A stretch of DNA of 64,000 bases from Companilactobacillus halodurans (GTDB lineage Bacteria > Bacillota > Bacilli > Lactobacillales > Lactobacillaceae), in contig NZ_VDFP01000005.1 in assembly GCF_009600985.1 (NCBI RefSeq), positions 50,707 to 114,706 of the forward strand. The letters run 5' to 3'. The translations under genes were made by a program, and so were the position numbers. Under the pieces are notes generated by a model. It was not told the origin of the DNA and ran no database searches. It saw nothing but the letters and a program-made list of their open reading frames with translations. Position 1 is the stretch's first letter. Every line of letters begins with the position of its first letter. This document shows positions 34,956-42,623 of the stretch, piece after piece.

Positions 34956-35396
34956 ATGGAAGAAGAAATCTATAAATATTTTGTAAATATCCTGACTTTC
35001 TTCAATCGCACTGATCGGGATAAAAAATTAATTCAAGCAGCTGGCGTCAAGTTAGAAGCTACCTCATTACAAGCGTTTATCAGTATCGGGAGGATGCAGC
35101 CAACGAAGGTCAGTGATTTGGCAAATGTTTTGGGCAAGAATCATTCCAGTACCAGCCGACAAATTGATAAGCTGGAACGAAATGAATTAGTTGTGACCCA
35201 TAATTCAAAAAAAGATTCTCGGATTCGAGAAATTTATTTATCACAAAAGGGTGAGCAAATAATAAAGAAAATCAATGCGGCTAGATCAGAGACGATGCAA
35301 TCAGCTTTTGATAATTGGCAAGAAGCGGATAAGGAAAACTTGCTTTCAAGTTTGCGACACTTGTCTAAAACATTGGATGAAATTGACGATAAATAA
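34956..35396 (+). CDS. MarR-family regulator
   Basis: 146 residues. Winged HTH at ~40-105: MQPTKVSDLANVLGKNHSST, SRQIDKLERNELVVTHNSKK and the wing DSRIREIYLSQKGEQII. It starts four bases after the end of the interrupted MDR gene (GAGGTG just before), so the two were probably co-expressed and the regulator most likely controlled the reductase in response to a phenolic or oxidant. If the reductase is dead, the regulator could now lack its main local target. Confidence 0.88.
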   Translation: MEEEIYKYFVNILTFFNRTDRDKKLIQAAGVKLEATSLQAFISIGRMQPTKVSDLANVLGKNHSSTSRQIDKLERNELVVTHNSKKDSRIREIYLSQKGEQIIKKINAARSETMQSAFDNWQEADKENLLSSLRHLSKTLDEIDDK

Positions 35397-35502
35397 TTTA
35401 TGGTTAGATATTTTTACTCAATTCGAGAAATCTGTATATAATGTTAATGTTATGAAGAGAAATTAGCGTTGAATTTAATCAGAGATTTTGGAGGGGAATA
35501 TC

Positions 35503-36042
35503 ATAGATAAGAAGCAGTTACGTAAACGTCAAATTCAAAAATTGAATGAGAATAAGCACCAAGTAGTTATCGAAAGCCAGCAATTATTGGAAAAGTTGAA
35601 AAAGACTCCTGAGTGGCAAAAGGCTACTTCAATCGCTACAACAATCAGTGGTCCATTTGAAGTTGCAACGACGCCAATTATTAAGGCTGCCCAAGCGGTT
35701 GGTAAAAAAGTTTATCTACCAAAGACGATGCCTAAGCGTCAATTAGCCTTTATCCACTTTACCAGTGCCGAAGATTTAGTTGAGAGCAATTTTGGGATTC
35801 CTGAGCCAGTTTATGATGCCGGCTTAGTCAATCAAGAACCTGACTTGGTTATCGTACCAGGATTAGCTTTTGCAACTGATGGCAATTATCGCGTTGGTTT
35901 TGGTGGCGGCTATTATGATCGTTTTCTTGCCGATTACCAAGGCAAAACCGTTGCCTTAGTTCCTTCAGTGATGCAGTTTGAAAAGGCCGATTGGCCAGTC
36001 TTTGACCATGATATTAAAATCGACCGTTTGATTTTAGTTTAG
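35503..36042 (+). CDS. 5-formyltetrahydrofolate cyclo-ligase with an apparent ATA start
   Basis: About 180 residues. It converts 5-formyl-THF to 5,10-methenyl-THF with ATP. Family motifs: MPKRQLAFIHF, LVIVPGLAFATDGNYRVGFGGGYYDRFL (the GGGYYDR phosphate loop) and the C-terminal KIDRLILV. The conserved start DKKQLRKRQIQKL is preceded at ideal distance (6 bases) by GGAGGGG at 35490-35496, but the codon there is ATA (35503-35505). The only standard in-frame start is TTG 35488, which overlaps the ribosome site. So either ATA is used, the TTG is used poorly, or an ATG has mutated. Confidence 0.85.
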   Translation: MDKKQLRKRQIQKLNENKHQVVIESQQLLEKLKKTPEWQKATSIATTISGPFEVATTPIIKAAQAVGKKVYLPKTMPKRQLAFIHFTSAEDLVESNFGIPEPVYDAGLVNQEPDLVIVPGLAFATDGNYRVGFGGGYYDRFLADYQGKTVALVPSVMQFEKADWPVFDHDIKIDRLILV

Positions 36043-36106
36043 TGTACTAAATGTGTACTCAATACCCAGTAATTTTTATGCAACTTTTTATTAAATGAAC
36101 TATGAT

Positions 36107-36150
36107 TATCTTGATAACTAGATTTGAATTTAGTCATCAAGATATTTTTT
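36107..36150 (+). terminator. Terminator after the cyclo-ligase gene
   Basis: TATCTTGAT pairs with ATCAAGATA, extended by AACTA/TAGTC, and is followed by T residues. Confidence 0.8.
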
Positions 36151-36176
36151 AGCTTAAGATGTAAGAAGATGAAGTT

Positions 36177-36938
36177 ATGAAGTTATTGAAAAAGAATCTC
36201 TTAAAAGCCACAGTTTTGGCTTTAGGTATTAGTGCGTTGGCGCTTCCTGCGACCATTAATGGCAATGAAGCAAAAGCAGCTGATTTACAATACGGATTAA
36301 CTAGCATTGGCAATTCAATAGTTACTGTCAAAGATAATTCAGCTGAATTGTATAATGCTTTGGGACAACCAATTAATCAAAAGTTGTCTGAAAATTCCAG
36401 TTGGAAGACCAATCTGGAAAATACGATTAGTAACGGCAATTATTTTGGCGTTGGTAAAAATGAGTATCTCAAAGCTTCAGATGTAAATTTCTTGATGAAT
36501 GAGGGAGCTTCCAAGTACGGTCAAATTAGTAGCACGCCTTATGATGGCGTTGTAATTACCAATTTGTCTGGAGCAACTGTCTACGATGCAGCTGGCAAAG
36601 CTAGTACAAAAATTTTACCAGCAGGTTCAGCTTGGAAAGTTGGAACCCAAAACAATCTTCCCAGTGGCACATACTTTCAAATAGGAGCAAATGAATACGT
36701 CAAGGGAAATGATGTTCGAGTTTATCAAGAAACCCTTGTATATCCGATTAAAGAAGATATAACTTTAAGAAGTGGAAGTCCCATCACGCTTTATGATAAG
36801 AATGGGCAAGTTCTAAATAACAAGACTTTGAGTCCTGATAGCAGCTGGTATAGCGATGAATTTGCGGATATCGGTCATGTGGGATATTATCGTGTAGCTA
36901 ATAATGAATATGTATGTATCGTTGATGTTCAAGCGTAG
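36177..36938 (+). CDS. Secreted SLAP-domain surface protein, three repeats
   Basis: 253 residues. Signal peptide (KKNLLKATVLALGISALALP, likely cut after ANA-type EAKA at about residue 35). The rest is three SLAP-type wall-binding repeats of about 70 residues, each of the form hydrophobic-V-YDA-G-x-x-LP-G-S-W-K-..-YFxVGxNEYVKxxDV (for example ATVYDAAGKASTKILPAGSA and IGANEYVKGNDVRVY). Such domains attach S-layer proteins of lactobacilli to wall polymers. There is no other domain, so it may be a simple wall coat. It is related to the product of 51359-52696. A 9-base hairpin AACCAAAAT/ATTTTGGTT follows the stop. Confidence 0.85.
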   Translation: MKLLKKNLLKATVLALGISALALPATINGNEAKAADLQYGLTSIGNSIVTVKDNSAELYNALGQPINQKLSENSSWKTNLENTISNGNYFGVGKNEYLKASDVNFLMNEGASKYGQISSTPYDGVVITNLSGATVYDAAGKASTKILPAGSAWKVGTQNNLPSGTYFQIGANEYVKGNDVRVYQETLVYPIKEDITLRSGSPITLYDKNGQVLNNKTLSPDSSWYSDEFADIGHVGYYRVANNEYVCIVDVQA

Positions 36939-36990
36939 AAATAAATAAACCAAAATAATCGATTTTGGTTAGTGTTATATGCCGTTCTCC

Positions 36991-37132
36991 ATAGCAAAGC
37001 AAATTTGGCTGGAACGATGTGGGCACGACTTTAAGCCTTTGCCAAGATCAGGCAAAGTCTTAAAGCTCGGCCTTATTCTAAGCAATAAATTGCTAAGAAT
37101 AATTTCACATCTGAGCCAATTTGCTTTGCTAT
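36991..37132 (+). repeat. Structured intergenic repeat, family 1, copy A
   Basis: Outer stem ATAGCAAAGCAAATTTGGCT (36991) with AGCCAATTTGCTTTGCTAT (37114). Inside are GATGTG/CACATC, TTTGCC/GGCAAA, and TTATTCTAAGCAAT-aa-ATTGCTAAGAATAA. The single-stranded joints (GGAACG, ACTTTAAGCC, AAAGCTCGG, TTTCA) are shared with copy B, while stem sequences differ but still pair. Confidence 0.8.
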
Positions 37133-37175
37133 TCCGGACTGGATTGTGGTTTTATTCTTTATACTAAAAACAGAA

Positions 37176-37228
37176 AACCTCCAATTAGATAATAGTTTAT
37201 CGACTATATCTAATTGGAGGTTATTTTT
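37176..37228. terminator. Strong terminator between repeat copies A and B
   Basis: AACCTCCAATTAGATA pairs perfectly with TATCTAATTGGAGGTT and is followed by ATTTTT. Confidence 0.85.
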
Positions 37229-37282
37229 ATCTGAAATTACTTGAAATAAATAATAAGTGACGTTATCCAGTTGGTAGTGGCA

Positions 37283-37413
37283 GCTTTGTGGATGCTCAGT
37301 ACTGAAATTCTACTTAGCGATTTATCGCTTAGTAGAAGACCGGACTTTTTGACAATTCCCGGTTTTGGAATTGGCTTAAAGTTGCGTCCAGTACGTTCCA
37401 GCATCCACAAAGC
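37283..37413 (-). repeat. Structured intergenic repeat, family 1, copy B
   Basis: Opposite orientation to copy A. Outer stem GCTTTGTGGATGCT/AGCATCCACAAAGC (37283 and 37400), second stem GTACTG/CAGTAC, inner hairpin TTCTACTAAGCGAT-aa-ATCGCTAAGTAGAA on the minus strand. It keeps the same A-A mismatch in CTAAGC as copy A. Copies A and B with the terminator fill most of the 590-base gap between the SLAP and LLM genes. Confidence 0.8.
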
Positions 37414-37530
37414 AGAACGGACGACGAAATATTTTTACCAAGACGATTTGTCAAAGCCTTTTAATAGCAACTATTTCAGATTATCCATATACTTTGATAA
37501 AGATTTGAAATATTGTTTTGAGGTGAGATT

Positions 37531-38586
37531 ATGACAATCGATACTGACAAATTAGAATTTGGTTTAGATACTTTTGGCGACGTCGCATTTAACGATGATG
37601 GAAGTAAAATGACCTATCGTCAGTCTTTGCAAAATATTTTAAAAGAAGGGCAGTTAGCAGACAAATTAGGAATTGATGTCTTTGCTTTAGGTGAACATCA
37701 TCGGGAAGAATATTCGATTTCCAGTCCTGAAATCATGCTGTCGGCTTTAGCAAGTACGACTAAAAATATCAAATTAAGTACCGCAGTAACTGTTTTAAGT
37801 TCAGATGATCCGGTCAGAGTTTATGAACGTTTTGCAACACTAGATGGAATTTCCAATGGTCGAGCTCAAATTATGTTGGGTCGCGGTTCTTTTACTGAAT
37901 CGTTTCCATTATTTGGTTATGATTTAGCAGATTATAACGAATTATTTGAAGAAAAAATTGCTTTGTTTAATGAATTGATAACTAAAGATAAAGTGACTTG
38001 GAGTGGTCAAAAAACTCAAAGTTTGGCCAATCAAACTGTCTATCCAAGAATTGAACAACATCAATTGCCAGTCTTTGTGGGTATTGGCGGAACTCCGGAA
38101 TCAGTTTTAAGAACGGCAAAGTACGATTACAATATGATGATTGCCATCATTAGTGGCGAAGCAATTCGTTTTGAACAATATATTGAACTTTATAAAAATG
38201 CCACTAAAGAATATGGGGCAAAAGTGCGTCAAATCGGCGTTCACTCACATGGAATCATTACTGAAACTGACCAAGAAGCCTATGATATTGGCTGGAAATA
38301 CATCAAGCAAAGTATGGATAAAGTGGGCTTAGATCGTGGCTGGCCACAAATGACTAAGAGCCGTTATGATTTTGAAGTCGGTCAAGGAGCTTATTATGTC
38401 GGCTCAATTGAAACAGTGGCTCAAAAAATTGCTCAAACGATTTCGGAATTAGATATTTCCAGATTTGATTTAGTATATGGAACTGGCGGTCAAACAGAAA
38501 GTACACGAATTAAGACGATTGAATTATACGCAACAAAAGTAATTCCACGAGTTAAGGAAATTTTGGAGAGTGAAGATGATGAGTAA
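37531..38586 (+). CDS. LLM-class flavin-dependent oxidoreductase
   Basis: 351 residues, luciferase-like (beta/alpha)8 barrel. Family markers: LEFGLDTFGDVAF, GIDVFALGEHHREEYSISSP, KLSTAVTVLSSDDPVRVYER and ISNGRAQIMLGRGSFTESFP. It probably uses FMNH2 or another reduced flavin as a substrate; its natural substrate is unknown. It overlaps the following NAD(P)-binding gene, so the two form an operon. The protein it overlaps with could supply reduced cofactor, but that is inference. Confidence 0.9.
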   Translation: MTIDTDKLEFGLDTFGDVAFNDDGSKMTYRQSLQNILKEGQLADKLGIDVFALGEHHREEYSISSPEIMLSALASTTKNIKLSTAVTVLSSDDPVRVYERFATLDGISNGRAQIMLGRGSFTESFPLFGYDLADYNELFEEKIALFNELITKDKVTWSGQKTQSLANQTVYPRIEQHQLPVFVGIGGTPESVLRTAKYDYNMMIAIISGEAIRFEQYIELYKNATKEYGAKVRQIGVHSHGIITETDQEAYDIGWKYIKQSMDKVGLDRGWPQMTKSRYDFEVGQGAYYVGSIETVAQKIAQTISELDISRFDLVYGTGGQTESTRIKTIELYATKVIPRVKEILESEDDE

Positions 38587-39196
38587 ATTAACGATTGGTA
38601 TCATTGGAGCTGGAAAGTTAGGGATGACCTTAGCTAAATTAGGGATCGATGCTGGCTATACGATTAATATTTCCGGTTCAAAAGCCCCTGAAAAGATTGA
38701 TTTGTCAGTCAGCGTCTTAGCCAAAGGTGCTAATACGATGTTGACTAAAGATGTGATTGAAAATTCTGATGTAATAATTTTAGCTTTGCCACTAAGTAAA
38801 TATCACCTTTTAGATTCAAAACTATTAAAAGATAAAATAGTGATTGATGCGATGAATTATTGGTGGGAAATCGATGGCGATGAAAGTCAGTATTATGATG
38901 AAAAAACGACTTCATCAGAGAATGTTCAAAAATATTTTGCCGAAAGTATCATTATTAAAGCCTTTAATCACATGGGCTATCACGATTTAGCCGCAACAAC
39001 CGGCAAGAATCAAGCGATGGTTTATGCTGGAAATAATCAAGAAGCTTTGGAAAAGGTGGCAGAAATCATTAAAGATTTTGGCTTCGTGCCTTATTATTTA
39101 GGAACTTTAGACCAGACTAATCCGTTACAGCCACATGGCAGTTTGTTCGGTGTAAGTGCTGATGTAACAGAGGTTGAGAAAATATTAAGCAAATAA
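38576..39196 (+). CDS. NADP/F420-dependent-type reductase (Rossmann)
   Basis: 206 residues from ATG 38576 (a second ATG at 38579); GGAGAG lies six bases upstream. It overlaps the LLM stop by 11 bases. N-terminal TIGIIGAGKLGMTLAKLGID is a dinucleotide loop of the F420_oxidored/NADP-oxidoreductase family. ISGSKAPEKI, VIILALPLSKYH and KAFNHMGYHDL follow. Lactobacilli lack F420, so NADP(H) is the likely cofactor. It is probably a partner of the LLM enzyme. A terminator follows directly. Confidence 0.85.
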   Translation: MMSKLTIGIIGAGKLGMTLAKLGIDAGYTINISGSKAPEKIDLSVSVLAKGANTMLTKDVIENSDVIILALPLSKYHLLDSKLLKDKIVIDAMNYWWEIDGDESQYYDEKTTSSENVQKYFAESIIIKAFNHMGYHDLAATTGKNQAMVYAGNNQEALEKVAEIIKDFGFVPYYLGTLDQTNPLQPHGSLFGVSADVTEVEKILSK

Positions 39197-39197
39197 A

Positions 39198-39234
39198 AAC
39201 ACCAATTCACAAAAATCTGAATTGGCGTTTTTTA
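39198..39234 (+). terminator. Terminator of the LLM/NADP-reductase operon
   Basis: AACACCAATTCA pairs with TGAATTGGCGTT, followed by a T run. Confidence 0.85.
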
Positions 39235-39246
39235 TTAGCATTTATA

Positions 39247-40290
39247 TTAGTCACTAACAACAATCATTGATTTGATGACTTTACGGTCAGTCATTGCTTG
39301 ATAAGCATCATTGATTTTGTCTAGTGGAAAACTCTTTGTGAAGACTAGTCCAGGATTGATTTTGCCATCTAGAACAGCTTTCAATAGAAGTTCTTTATCA
39401 TAAGTCGTTACTGAAGCAGGTCCACCGGCTAAAATAATATTGCTTTGGAATGAAGTAGCAACGTCCATTTTTGGTTCATGTGGCAAACCGACACGGCCAA
39501 CGATTGAACCAGGACGACCGACTTGCATAGCTGTTTTAGTAGATAATTCAGTTCCGACACATTCAAGGACAGCGTCAGCACCAGCATTATTAGTTAGAGC
39601 AAGCATCTTTTTGACGCCTTCATCACCACGTTCAGCAATATTGTCAGTTGCACCGAATTTCTTGGCTAGAGCTTCTCTATCAGGGTGGCGACTAGTTGAA
39701 ATGATTTTTTTAGCACCGAGTAATTTAGCAGCAATAATACCACATTGACCAACGGCTCCATCACCCATAACGACAACAGTATCGCCAGCTTTAACATTAG
39801 CTACTCGAGCAGCGTGGAAACCTGTTGCCATAACATCAGCTAAAGTTAACAGAGACTTCAACATGCCTTCGCTGTAATCGCTAGGTTTGCCAGGAACTTT
39901 GACTAAAGCCCATTGACCATGTTGGAATCTGATGTATTCAGATTGATTGCTCTTGCTAAAGTTATCGTCGTGGTTTTGGCAATCGCCGTCGAAACCAGCT
40001 AAGCAAGCAGGACAGTGACCACAGCCGTGCGTGAAGGGTGCAATTACAAAGTCTCCAGGCTTTACAGTGGTGATATCCGAACCAACTTCTTCAACGATTC
40101 CGATTGCTTCATGACCATCATTAGTTGAATTATTATCTTTTTTGTCGAATCCGCGATATGCCCAAAGGTCCGATCCACAGACGCAAGCACGAATGACTTT
40201 GATGATGACATCGTCATTTTCTTTGATAGTTGGTTTTTCGACATCTTTAACTGTCATTTGACCAGCTTTTTCAAAAATTGCTGTTTTCAT
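39247..40290 (-). CDS. Zinc-dependent alcohol dehydrogenase (MDR family)
   Basis: 347 residues from ATG 40290; a TTG six bases upstream (40296) has the better spacing to GAGG, so the start is uncertain by two codons. Catalytic zinc: Cys and Asp of ACVCGSDLW, His/Glu of DGHEAIG. Structural zinc: four cysteines in CGHCPACLAGFDGDCQNHD. Rossmann loop VVMGDGAVGQCGIIAAKLLGAKK. It oxidises alcohols or reduces aldehydes with NAD(P). It converges with the LLM operon. Confidence 0.9.
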   Translation of the reverse strand: MKTAIFEKAGQMTVKDVEKPTIKENDDVIIKVIRACVCGSDLWAYRGFDKKDNNSTNDGHEAIGIVEEVGSDITTVKPGDFVIAPFTHGCGHCPACLAGFDGDCQNHDDNFSKSNQSEYIRFQHGQWALVKVPGKPSDYSEGMLKSLLTLADVMATGFHAARVANVKAGDTVVVMGDGAVGQCGIIAAKLLGAKKIISTSRHPDREALAKKFGATDNIAERGDEGVKKMLALTNNAGADAVLECVGTELSTKTAMQVGRPGSIVGRVGLPHEPKMDVATSFQSNIILAGGPASVTTYDKELLLKAVLDGKINPGLVFTKSFPLDKINDAYQAMTDRKVIKSMIVVSD

Positions 40291-40456
40291 GTACAATTTT
40301 TTCCTCTTTTCTTAAACATTACTTTAAGTATAACTTTTCATTTAGAAATAGAGTAATAATTGTAAAAAATATCAACGAATTATTGAAAAGATTTTCTGTA
40401 CAAAATCAAAAACCTGTCATAAATAATCTGATGATGTTAATATATTCAATTGCAAA

Positions 40457-40489
40457 ACAAAAAGCTATCACGAATAGGTGTGATAGCTT
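40457..40489 (-). terminator. Terminator-like hairpin on the minus strand
   Basis: AAGCTATCAC pairs with GTGATAGCTT; TTTTTGTTTT follows on the minus strand. It may back up the tRNA terminator. Confidence 0.65.
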
Positions 40490-40512
40490 AAATGATTTTT
40501 GTTAGAATAATT

Positions 40513-40547
40513 AAAAAACCGACCATGATTTTCATCATAATCGGTTT
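40513..40547 (-). terminator. Terminator of the tRNA-Lys gene
   Basis: On the minus strand AAACCGATTATGA pairs with TCATGGTCGGTTT and is followed by T residues, 19 bases after the tRNA. Confidence 0.8.
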
Positions 40548-40565
40548 AAGCGATAATCGCATTTA

Positions 40566-40638
40566 TGGGTGGTCAGGGGATCGAACCCTGGACCCACGGA
40601 TTAAGAGTCCGTTGCTCTGCCAGCTGAGCTAACCACCC
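40566..40638 (-). tRNA. tRNA-Lys (anticodon CTT)
   Basis: 73 bases. Acceptor GGGTGGT/ACCACCC, D arm GCTCAGCTGGCAGAGC, anticodon stem ACGGA/TCCGT with loop CTCTTAA, T arm CCAGGGTTCGATCCCCTG-type. The anticodon CTT reads AAG. The CCA end is not encoded. It has its own terminator. Confidence 0.95.
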
Positions 40639-40764
40639 ATGTGTCTTACTGGTTGAAACGTTTCCCTCTCAACCAACGAGATATATCATACCATAGGCTC
40701 CAAATTCATAGCAAGTATTTTTTTAAAAAAAGTTCAAAATTTTTAAGGTGGGTTTATGACGATT

Positions 40765-40793
40765 TTGTTTTAATGGGAAATAACTAGTATAAT
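40765..40793 (+). promoter_or_regulatory. walR promoter
   Basis: -35 TTGTTT (40765-40770) and a consensus -10 TATAAT (40788-40793), 17 bases apart. The leader before the walR ATG is very short. Confidence 0.55.
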
Positions 40794-40815
40794 GTTGATG
40801 TCAAGGAGATATAAT

Positions 40816-41517
40816 ATGGCTAAAAAAATTCTAGTAGTAGATGATGAAAAACCGATTTCCGATATTGTTAAATATAATTTGGAAAATGAAGGCTACGAAG
40901 TCATAACTGCTTTTGATGGACAAGAAGCATTAGATAAAGTAGAAGAAGACGATCCAGATCTTATTTTGCTAGATTTGATGCTCCCAGTTATCGACGGTCT
41001 TGAAGTAGCAAGAACTATCAGAAAAACTAAAGATACTCCAATTATTATGTTAACGGCTAAAGATACCGAAATCGATAAGGTTATTGGCCTAGAACTTGGG
41101 GCAGATGATTACGTTACAAAGCCATTCTCAAATAGAGAATTAGTAGCACGTGTCAAAGCACGTCTAAGAACGCAAACGCATGCTCATAGTGAAGATGCCA
41201 AAAGCAGCGAAATCAAAATAGGTGACCTAACCATTCTCCCCGATGCTTATACGGTAACTAAGAATGGTAAAGAAATAGAGTTAACGCATCGTGAATTCGA
41301 GTTGTTGCATTATTTAGCACAACACATCGGACAAGTGATGAAACGGGAACACTTGCTTCAAACAGTTTGGGGATATGACTATTTCGGTGATGTCAGAACA
41401 GTTGATGTTACCGTCAGAAGATTGCGTGAAAAGATTGAGGATAACCCAAGTCAACCAGAATGGTTGATGACAAGACGTGGGGTTGGATATTATTTGAGAG
41501 ATCCGGACGCAGATTAA
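40816..41517 (+). CDS. walR: Response regulator WalR (YycF)
   Basis: 233 residues from ATG 40816, with AAGGAG seven bases upstream; an in-frame ATG at 40792 overlaps the -10 box and is rejected. OmpR/PhoB-type regulator: receiver with Asp53 in [13 protein letters not shown] and Lys in [14 protein letters not shown], then a winged-helix domain ([20 protein letters not shown] to VGYYLRDPD). It is the essential regulator of cell-wall turnover genes such as autolysins. Unlike the usual layout, walK does not follow; a 2.1 kb insert with a terminator lies between them. Confidence 0.96.
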   Translation: MAKKILVVDDEKPISDIVKYNLENEGYEVITAFDGQEALDKVEEDDPDLILLDLMLPVIDGLEVARTIRKTKDTPIIMLTAKDTEIDKVIGLELGADDYVTKPFSNRELVARVKARLRTQTHAHSEDAKSSEIKIGDLTILPDAYTVTKNGKEIELTHREFELLHYLAQHIGQVMKREHLLQTVWGYDYFGDVRTVDVTVRRLREKIEDNPSQPEWLMTRRGVGYYLRDPDAD

Positions 41518-41518
41518 A

Positions 41519-41645
41519 AGAGAGCGAAACAGGGGCGGTCAGCCCTCGGAGCCTAAGACAATTTCACAGATTGCTCGCGTACTTTGCGAGTGATATGGGA
41601 AATTGTCTTAGGTGCAGAGGGTTGCCCCCGTGTAGCTCGTTTAAG
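41519..41645 (+). repeat. Structured intergenic repeat, family 2, copy D
   Basis: Closing pair GAGC (41522)/GCTC (41635); then GGGGC/GCCCC, CAGCCCTC/GAGGGTTG, CCTAAGACAATTTC/GAAATTGTCTTAGG, and a terminal GCTCGC/GCGAG hairpin. It starts two bases after the walR stop. Confidence 0.8.
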
Positions 41646-41646
41646 T

Positions 41647-41770
41647 TAGAGAGCGAAACAAGCCCGGTAGCTACCGAGGATTAAGACAATTTCACGAATT
41701 GACTGCGAAGCAGACAAGGCGGGAAATAGGCTTAACCGGAAGTAGCTGGCTTGTGTAGCTCGTTTCCACT
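41647..41770 (+). repeat. Structured intergenic repeat, family 2, copy E
   Basis: Direct repeat of copy D. GAGC (41651)/GCTC (41758); ACAAGCC/GGCTTGT, TAGCTAC/GTAGCTG, TTAAGACAATTTC with GAAATAGGCTTAA. The stems differ in sequence from copy D but still pair. The shared 3' flank is GTAGCTCGTTT. Confidence 0.8.
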
Positions 41771-41811
41771 ATAAAACAGTGAACAAGAACCATAAAAAAG
41801 AATACCAAACC

Positions 41812-41860
41812 AAAAAGGACTTAACTTGGAGATTTTAAAATTCAAATTAAGTCCTTTTTT
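41812..41860. terminator. Bidirectional terminator after walR
   Basis: AAAAAGGACTTAA pairs with TTAAGTCCTTTTTT. It closes the walR transcript and, in the other direction, the CPBP protease transcript, so walR and walK are not in one simple operon. Confidence 0.85.
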
Positions 41861-41867
41861 CATACGA

Positions 41868-42587
41868 TTATTTCTTTATCAAAATTGGGACCAAAATCAC
41901 AAAACTAATAAACAAGTAAAAAGCAGAAGGCAACAAAACACTAACCAAAGAAACATTAGTATCCTGTGGCATCCCCTTAGTTATCACAATCAAAAAATCC
42001 AATCCAAAATGGCAAAGCATCGGATACAATAGATTCCTAGTTCGCAAAAAAATACTAGCCAAAACAAATCCAGTGGCCGTCGTAGCTATAACTTGTGCAA
42101 AAGTCATAATAAAATTTTGTGAGTATAAATTAATAAAATGGTCTAAACCAAATAAAATACTAGAAAAAGCAATTGGCAATAAAATACGGAGATAATTATT
42201 TTTTGAATTTTGAAAAATCCTAAGCAATGAAATGAGTACAATGCCTCGCATAAGATATTCTTCAGTTGTACAAGCAATAAGCCCGATTATAAAAGCATCT
42301 AAAAAATTTTGAATATTTGTAAGGCCAAGTATAGCTAATATCAAAAAGATAAGGAAGACACATTTTCTCTCATTAATACTCAACTTAATGGAAAAGGGAA
42401 TTCGCTTTTTAGTAAATTTATTATTTAAAAAAAATAATAAACCTAAAAATAAAACTTTATCGATAACTAAAGTAGGCAAACTGCTGGAAATATTAAAAAG
42501 ATTCAAAATATTAATAAAAGTAATTTCAAAGGCTAGTTGTATCAGTAATACGTAAAGAAGATTTTTTACTAGGGCCCTAGTTTTCAC
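41868..42587 (-). CDS. CPBP-family intramembrane metalloprotease (Abi/CAAX-like)
   Basis: 239 residues, seven or eight membrane helices. Family motifs: TTEEYLMRGIVL (the E-E-x-x-x-R), FGLDHFINL (F-x-x-x-H), and a late LCHFGLDFL. In lactobacilli such proteases often serve bacteriocin immunity or processing, or prenyl-type membrane proteolysis. It is encoded against the wal genes, 36 bases downstream of an unknown gene on the same strand, so the two may be co-transcribed. It lies within the insert separating walR and walK. Confidence 0.85.
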   Translation of the reverse strand: MKTRALVKNLLYVLLIQLAFEITFINILNLFNISSSLPTLVIDKVLFLGLLFFLNNKFTKKRIPFSIKLSINERKCVFLIFLILAILGLTNIQNFLDAFIIGLIACTTEEYLMRGIVLISLLRIFQNSKNNYLRILLPIAFSSILFGLDHFINLYSQNFIMTFAQVIATTATGFVLASIFLRTRNLLYPMLCHFGLDFLIVITKGMPQDTNVSLVSVLLPSAFYLFISFVILVPILIKK

Positions 42588-42623
42588 TGAACATTCATCC
42601 TCAATGATTTTGTTTTATAATTT

